Shown: piece after piece, positions 58,016 through 64,000 of the stretch
Layout: the number at the start of each line of letters is the position of its first letter
How positions within the stretch are numbered: position 1 is the first letter of the stretch
Program-made: the position numbers and the translations under genes
Notes under the pieces: model-generated
What the model was told of the DNA's origin: nothing
Database searches by the model: none
What the model saw: only the letters and a program-made list of their open reading frames with translations
NCBI GenBank assembly: GCA_027924585.1
Contig: BSBM01000179.1
Span: 16,283,001-16,347,000 of the forward strand
DNA length: 64,000 bases
Direction: 5' to 3'
Origin: Larix kaempferi
Lineage: Eukaryota > Streptophyta > Pinopsida > Pinales > Pinaceae

Positions 58016-58620
58016 TGTTGATGTATATCTAACTTCGGAATGTATTTCATCTATGTATTTCATATATATTTATTGTACCCTTATTAGAGATGTGTTATTC
58101 CTCTATAAGGAAGTGTCATCATGTGGATTGACAAGTGTCGCAAGTGTGTGTAATTGCCGATGGGTTATTAGACCACCATGTGTGGGTTCAGCCCTGAAAT
58201 ATATATTATATTGTGGATGTACCTAGCTAGACAAGTCGGCCCCATAAGGTCACTGGGCAAACAGGTTAGTATAAATAGAGATCAGGAGATCTCTATTTAG
58301 ATCATTTGGAAAGTCATCTCTCTCTCACTCAGAAAGTCACGCACTAGTGAGGAGGAGGATCATTTGCTTCTAGGCGACTATCTCATGTGTATTTTGGTTG
58401 TACTTTGGTTGAACCATTGCTCTTTCTATCTCTGAGGAAGCTGTGGGGTTTTTCACCTTAGGGTTTTCCCCACGGAAACTCTGTGTCTCTTGTCTTTCAT
58501 GCTTTTGATTCATGTGATGCTGGCCATGCTTATTGTGATTGTTATGCATTGATATACTATATATGTTATTCTCTCAGTGAAGATCCTAGAGTATTGTGAA
58601 TTAATGCTCAAAATTTAACA
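58016..58620 (+). repeat. 3' LTR of copia C
   Basis: 605 bp, preceded by the polypurine tract AAGAGGGAG (58007-58015), TATA box at 58270-58278, ends TTTAACA. Confidence 0.96.
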
Positions 58621-58625
58621 AATAC

Positions 58626-59553
58626 TTAACATATTATTTCCATCATTCATCCTTATGAAGAATACACATGAAAGCAAAGATACATGTACTCATAAGTAAG
58701 AACTTAACCATTTAATCAAAAGAAAACACACATTCACATAAACTTCATCACAAAACACAAGGATTTAACGTGGTTCACCCCCAATATGGGAGATACATCC
58801 ATAGGAACTGTTGTTTAGTATAAAATGGGAAGGGTTCAATAGTTCCAATCTACGCACTCAACTGCAGACTCTCTTCTCTCTTCAGTAGATCTCTACGCAC
58901 GCAGTTGCAAATCCTTTTTACAATTTTCAGTCTCTTAACAGAGATCAATATTCAACAATAACTGAAATGAAGATTAACCCTTTCCCTTACAAAATTTCCC
59001 TTTATATAGATCGTTCCCATAGGTCACATATGTTACAATGCATAAGGGCCAAAAACCCTAAGGTACCCAAAATGGTGCAGTTACCGTGCTAACCAACTCT
59101 GTCAAGCTATGATAGCGACTCATCATTGTGGCCTCCCTTCTGCGTCGTCTCTGGCTTCTAGAATCTTTTGACTACGTGTGGTCACATCGCTTTCAGTCGT
59201 TCTATTGAGCGCATATCGATTGGTGGCTTTCATCCCGTTGTTCCTTCTCTAACGGTTTCCTGTATCCAGTCCGCTTAGTCCTTCCTTTGCTCGTGCGACC
59301 GGTTGCTTTCCTTCTTCTCCAATCCTTACCCTCCTGTCGAGAATCTTAGAGTATTTTCCCCAAAATAGATTGCCGATCGGTCTTACCGGAACTCATACCG
59401 GTTTCCTTCCAAAATTCTTCCATGCTCGATCTTCGCGGTGCTGGATTTTCGCAGCGCGATTACTCTTACTTTGCCGACGCTGCACTGCACTGTAACTTTG
59501 CAGCTCCAAAACCATCTTGCACAAAAATGCCTTAACTTGGGCCATGCCCAACA
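58626..59553 (-). repeat. 5' LTR of element D, second segment
   Basis: Continuation of the D LTR after copia C. Ends CCCAACA at 59553, next to the TSD CAATA. Contains the minus-strand TATA box (~58993-59002) and the intact equivalent of the E insertion site near 59076. Confidence 0.9.
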
Positions 59554-59558
59554 CAATA

Positions 59559-60010
59559 GATCTTTGTTAGGGAAAAATCCTCCAATAAACCACTCTTTAT
59601 GTTGATTTTCATGGATTTGGTAGGTTATCCTACATATCATATCTTTTAACCTATGATCATACTCCAATGCACTCTCCCTTATAATTTTCTTAATGTCCTT
59701 CACCATTGTTCAACTCTTCTATGCTTTTAGTTTCTAGAACTCCATAATGTTTTTTTCTCAACTTCATTAATCATTCCGATAATATCCTTTATAGGGTACT
59801 TTGCATGTATTTCATATACAAATGTAGAGCATGACCTTGCAGTTTCTTTTCAATATCAACTAGCTTTTTCATAGCAATCACCATATTTCTGGCACTCCAT
59901 ATTGCTTCAAATAAAAAATCGTGTTGCTCAAGTTTCCATCTCTCTTCCTTGAGAAATTTGGTAGTCACAACATGAAACTTAGTTGTATTCCAACCATCTT
60001 GGAAATGGAA
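59559..60010 (-). pseudogene. Decayed Ty3 gag-like fragment
   Basis: Minus-strand pieces VTTKFLKEERWKLEQHDFLFEA and DMICRITYQIHENQHKEWFIGG resemble plant Ty3 capsid domains (compare HQEWF in D gag). Frames are shifted and contain stops. D inserted in or beside this remnant; the piece left of D (28480-28580) was too decayed to connect. Confidence 0.5.
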
Positions 60011-61913
60011 TTTTTAACAAACAAAAACCCTCTTTGTCTTTGTTGAACTCTTAGTTTTTGACTACATTTTGAAAATAAACTAATTGAAATGTTGCTAGCT
60101 AAAACTTTATCAAAGTTTGGTGGACATCTACTATTACTTGCTATATTTCCCTCTTCACTTTGACTACAATTTTGTTGGCCGATCTTTGAATTAATAAAAT
60201 TTAGGGTTACCTCATTATGATCAAAATGTGTTAGGGGTGGTGTAGGTGGTGCATTGGGTCCATTTTATTTTTGGGTTACCATGTGTACTGGATTTTTTTC
60301 TTTGTCACAAAATAACTAGATGATACTATACCATGTGTACTGGATTTTCTCCTTCGTCACAAAATAACCATATTATATGGAGAGTCATATCATCACGTTC
60401 ATCAAATGTTTCATCAGGTGTGGCTTTGTATTGTAGCGTTTCTAACCCATTCATATGTTCTTTTGCATCCACCTTCAATGCTCTCTCATTTCCCCCCTTG
60501 GATCTTGTGTATGTCCCACTCCCTCCACTCTTCTTCTATTTAGTGCAGTCTTCCTTTATCGCGAACTCTCTTCCTTGTAAACATCAATAAACTATTTTTC
60601 CTCTTCTACTTAGATTTTCTAGTTTGTGCATGTGTGATTCATTATTATCTTCATTTATGATCTCCCTTCAAAACACTTTTCCATGATCACAAATCAATTT
60701 CATTTGTCTTAACCACCATTGGTTAGTTATCCCAACATGCCACAAGGCCTTGTTCCTCCTTCTAAACTTTAATTAGCTTCACCAATATCATCCCATCACC
60801 TTCCTCAACACATAGCTTATGATTCCATCTCATATGGTATAAAAGGAAACTGTTTGTATTCCATGAGAAACATCTAGACCCATGTAGGAAGTTATTTCAC
60901 TACCCTTCCCCTTGGTTCTCTCATAGGCTATGAGTCTTCAATCTGTGAATATGATTGACACTTTTTTGTTACAAACTCTTCAACATAATATTTCAATGCA
61001 CTTTTAAACTAGAATTCTATGGCTATCAGTACAAGTTCAATGCACGTTTGTAATCAAATCTCCAAGCACTCCAAGTTACAATCTTGCATTCTCTCCACTG
61101 CTAATATCTAGAATTATTTTCAAGTATTTGCACAATTCAAACAACCTCACAAGAAATTTGGAATAGAAAATATGACAGAGATCAAAAAATAATTTCCAAT
61201 CCTTGATTCATTATGATGCCCATCCAATCAATGGAGCATTATGTCTAGAAAAAATATTTATGTGTTCATCAAACCAATTTTGGATATCTTTGTACACGAT
61301 TTTCTCTCATTCTATCACGATCTCCCAATTTTCATTACGAAGTCTGGACAATGGAACCATTTACATATAATTTATTTTTTAGGTCTTTAAACACATCCAA
61401 ATGCATGATATTTGGTTGTATTCAGATGAGGTCACAATAAAGCGTTATTCATTTTAAAAAATCATTTCAATGACATATAGATATAAATTCACTAGATTTT
61501 TTTAGTTTAGAAACCTCTATGGATCTCGGGATAAAAGAGGTCGATTGAAACATTTTTGGATTTTCTTTCTAAAAAAGTTATTTTTTCGGTCAAAGCATCT
61601 ATGTGCATATGTAGTGTGAATACATTTTTTTGTTGTTATTTATTTAAGTAATTTTTTCTTGTAATTAATTAACCATTTTGTTAGTAAGAAACACCACTCT
61701 TTATGCTTATTTTTGTTAACACTCTCCATTAACATAAAAATAATTATGTATTCAAGTTTATTCTAGTTCGTAACAATCAATCAAACATTATATTTCAATC
61801 ATATGTAGATAGAAAATCCCTATACTTTGGATTTCTTTGTAGTTCAAAATCTCCTTTGGAGCTCAAGTTAAAAGAGTAGGATCAAATATTTTTTTGGATT
61901 TTCATTCCTAAAA
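60011..61913. other. Spacer, no genes seen
   Basis: AT-rich, no recognised coding sequence. A 52-bp tandem duplication (ACCATGTGTACTGGATTTT) lies at 60279-60380. Confidence 0.5.
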
Positions 61914-62320
61914 ATGTTATCTTCAATTTCTTATTTAAAATGGTCTCTCTTCACTATTGTTATCTTATATGATTGGGAAGTATGGGGTTGCAACATCTCT
62001 AGAGAATTGTGGGGAAGGATAGAGAAAATCCAAAAGTATTTTATATCTTATAATCTCAAAATTAAATGCAATATGCCCTATCCTATCCTCCTCAAAGAAG
62101 TGAGTCCCTCCTCCATTGAGAACATGGATGTGACTATGTATCTAATGTACAAGAACAATATAAGCAAAATGGGAGACACGAGGCTTCTTAATATTGTTTC
62201 AAACTCCAGTTAAAAAAACTTGTAACTCAAGCCAAATTCGCATAAAGATGCGAAGTCTTGGCTCAATCCATAACATTTTCCCCACTTCTACGATGTATCC
62301 TACATCATTAAGGAAATTGA
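61914..62320 (+). pseudogene. LINE reverse transcriptase C-terminal remnant
   Basis: YDWEVWGCNISRELWGRIEKIQ and YLMYKNNISKMGDTRLLNI match, from family knowledge, the region after the RT domain of plant LINEs. KDAKSWLN follows in another frame after a slip near 62213. No 5' or 3' end found. Confidence 0.6.
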
Positions 62321-62599
62321 TCAAGGCATGTCAAAAGATTCTTTTACTTGTCAAAAGATGCTTTTTTTATTGGCTAGAATTGGCTATATGCTTCTAGAAA
62401 ATATCATTTTTTGTTGTAAGGAGGGTATGTGGGTGAACGAATGGAAGACAATTTAGCCATATGGTTGAAAATTAAGACAATATCTGGGTAAATAGATGGG
62501 TAAAGTAGACACGTTTATGGTTAAACATGAGTTAGCCAGTTGAAATTTTTAACCGATGGTGGGTTTATCATAGGTTAACTATCTAGGGATTCTAAATTT

Positions 62600-62801
62600 C
62601 ATTAAATGCCATCTAGTTTCAAAAGTGAAACCTGCAATTAAATATTTTTTTAATGTCTACATAGTTAAGATGAGGGTGGTGTAATTATGATAATGATGGG
62701 ATTAGATCTATGTGGATTCATTTTATTAAAAGCCGCCTTCAAAAGTGACACCTACAATTAATTTTTTTTTATGTACACGCAATTAAGATCAAGGTGGTGT
62801 G
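62600..62801. repeat. ~119-bp tandem duplication next to element F
   Basis: 62620-62680 and 62738-62801 share TTCAAAAGTGA, a T-rich run, and TTAAGAT then GGTGGTGT. The second copy is cut by element F at 62802, which helps define F's left edge. Confidence 0.65.
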
Positions 62802-63518
62802 TGTAGAGACCTCCCCGGGTCCTTAGTTTAATTTAATGGAATTCTAGTATTTTGAAATTTGTTCTAAGTTATTTTGTTTCAAGTCTTTATGTTTCCTTCA
62901 GTGGTTTTGTAAAAAAATTGTTTCTGATATTGATAGCATTTCTAATAGGCATGAATCAAATACATATGAACACATATAAATAACATCAATTTCTTAGCAG
63001 TTCTAAGTATATTTGTTTTCAACATTTTATACAAGTTATATAATTTTCTAAATGTAAAAATTGAAATTTCATACAAGTAAAATACCTATAGGATAGAATA
63101 CGTTTAAATTTTTAGATACGTTTAAATTTTGTGGTTTAAATTTTCTTAAATTCAGATTTATTTTTAGATACGTTTTATTGCTATTTTTTTTTAACCCATA
63201 GTGAATAGTCTTGGATAGCGGGGTTCAAACTCGCGGCCAACCATGTCATTCCATTTCACATTTATCCATCACGAGATGAGATAACTGGTGGGATTAAATG
63301 AAATATGTTATTACCCAGAGGTTGACTAAATTGCTAGAATTCTAATGCCATTGTGTTTCTCTCTTTTCCAACAATCTTCTTTTTACTATAATCGATTGTG
63401 ATGCTAGATTATTATGTATGTGTCTCAAATTCTATTTATTTCTAGATTCAATAGATCGATTGTTTTGGGCTAATCCATATATATAAGTAGAATTCTGAAT
63501 AATATATATATATATATA

Positions 63519-63571
<53 letters not shown>

Positions 63572-64000
63572 TTTCCCAGTTTGTTTCATTTATCTTTATA
63601 TAATTTTTCTATCTCTATTTTATATGAAAAAAAATACTAAAATTTTTCCTTGTTTCTATTTGGTTGTGTGTTTTGCAGGAACTAAAACAAAAAATATTTT
63701 ACCGACATAGATTTGGAGTATGGGACCGAGTTGGTTAATTTCATAGGTAGTCTCTCTAGCCTTCATAATTTTTTTTTTTTTCTAGTTTGTCTAGCTTTAG
63801 GATTCTATGTTTAGATGACTAAGTTCAGAATTTTATGCTATGGTTTTGTGTAGGTTGTAGCAGATACTTAGTAGTTATGGGTTTGACCAGGCCCTAAGGT
63901 CTGAGTTTTTGATCCTTCAACTTTGATACCATGTGTAGAGACCTCCCCAGGTCCTTAGTTTAATTTAATGGAAATCTAGTAGTTTGAAATTTGTCCTAAG
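62802..64000 (-). mobile_element. Short LTR element F (TRIM-like), cut by window end
   Basis: TGTAGAGACCTCCCC at 62802 recurs at 63934 and runs to the window end with high similarity, so two LTR starts lie 1132 bp apart. The bases just before 63934 read TTTGATACCATG; the complement TGGTATCAAAG is a tRNA-Met-type primer site, so the right copy is the 5' LTR of a minus-strand element. No coding capacity is visible. The inner end of the left LTR could not be fixed. Confidence 0.6.
63504..63567. repeat. (AT)n microsatellite
   Basis: AT run with one interruption (ATCTAT) inside element F. Confidence 0.93.

Larger units (their letters stand above)
53103..58620 (+). mobile_element. Copia element C, RT-deleted
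   Basis: Complete LTR element with 605-bp LTRs (53103-53707, 58016-58620) and the TSD AATAC (53098-53102, 58621-58625). The empty site is visible in the other D LTR near 29150-29165 (GGTCAATACTTAACA). The two LTRs differ at about 30 positions by eye (~5%). Same family as A. A 1.79-kb deletion relative to A removes the integrase C-terminus and the whole RT, so C cannot transpose alone. Confidence 0.96.
28581..59553 (-). mobile_element. Ty3 element D with an extra 3' gene, host of E and C
   Basis: LTR retrotransposon on the minus strand flanked by the 5-bp TSD CAATA (28576-28580 and 59554-59558). The 3' LTR is 28581-29603 plus 41831-42320, split by DNA transposon E. The 5' LTR is 52534-53102 plus 58626-59553, split by copia C. 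Removing the insertions gives LTRs of ~1513 and ~1497 bp, TGTTG to CCCAACA. Coding order on the minus strand is gag (from 52503), protease, RT, RNase H, integrase, then a separate long frame (45197-42343). Many stops and some frameshifts show it is old, consistent with its being host to two later insertions. Confidence 0.92.

Noticed and set aside
63182-63330. SINE with a B box (GGGGTTCAAACTCGCG)
   Set aside because: No convincing A box, tail or TSD, and it lies inside element F.

Overview
This window is intergenic DNA from a large, repeat-rich plant genome. I see no convincing host gene, tRNA or rRNA. Nearly all of it is transposable elements nested in one another, many with edges that can be read to the base from LTR ends, target-site duplications (TSDs) and one paralogous empty site. 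Plant Ty1/copia and Ty3 coding domains, a plant-mobile-domain-like gene, tRNA-Met-type primer sites and AT-rich spacers point to a vascular plant. A gymnosperm is my best guess, but nothing here proves it.

Left half (1-24200). A minus-strand copia element 'A' runs from the left edge to 21184 (5' LTR 20580-21184; its 3' LTR is cut by the window). A is split by a Ty3 element 'B' (841-13782, TSD ATAAG) in its 3' non-coding part and by a 1380-bp solo LTR 'X' (19018-20397, TSD ATTTT) in its leader. A itself sits in the integrase end of a chromovirus (21185-22320), which sits in the 3' end of another X-family element (22321-24200). B has lost most of its reverse transcriptase and integrase, but carries an opposite-strand gene (4700-6107) with its own TATA box.

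Middle (24201-28580): AT-rich DNA with small duplications, a hairpin-repeat cluster and a SINE-like retroposon.

Right half (28581-59553). A minus-strand Ty3 element 'D' (TSD CAATA) has 1.5-kb LTRs, each split by a later insertion. The left LTR holds a 12.2-kb DNA transposon 'E' (29604-41826, TSD TGCG). The right LTR holds copia 'C' (53103-58620, TSD AATAC), same family as A. D has gag, protease, RT, RNase H and integrase, then a long extra reading frame (45197-42343) behind its own TATA box. From 59559 on lie a gag-like remnant, a LINE remnant and one end of a short LTR element 'F'.

Most interesting object: E. It has imperfect terminal inverted repeats, arrays of the palindrome TTATTCGGCCGAATAA near both ends, and two convergent spliced genes. 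One is a 925-codon transposase-like gene, whose four exons join in frame. The other is a 516-codon gene in six exons, with no family I recognise. Both carry premature stops, so this copy looks dead, but the architecture is readable. I cannot place E in a named superfamily.
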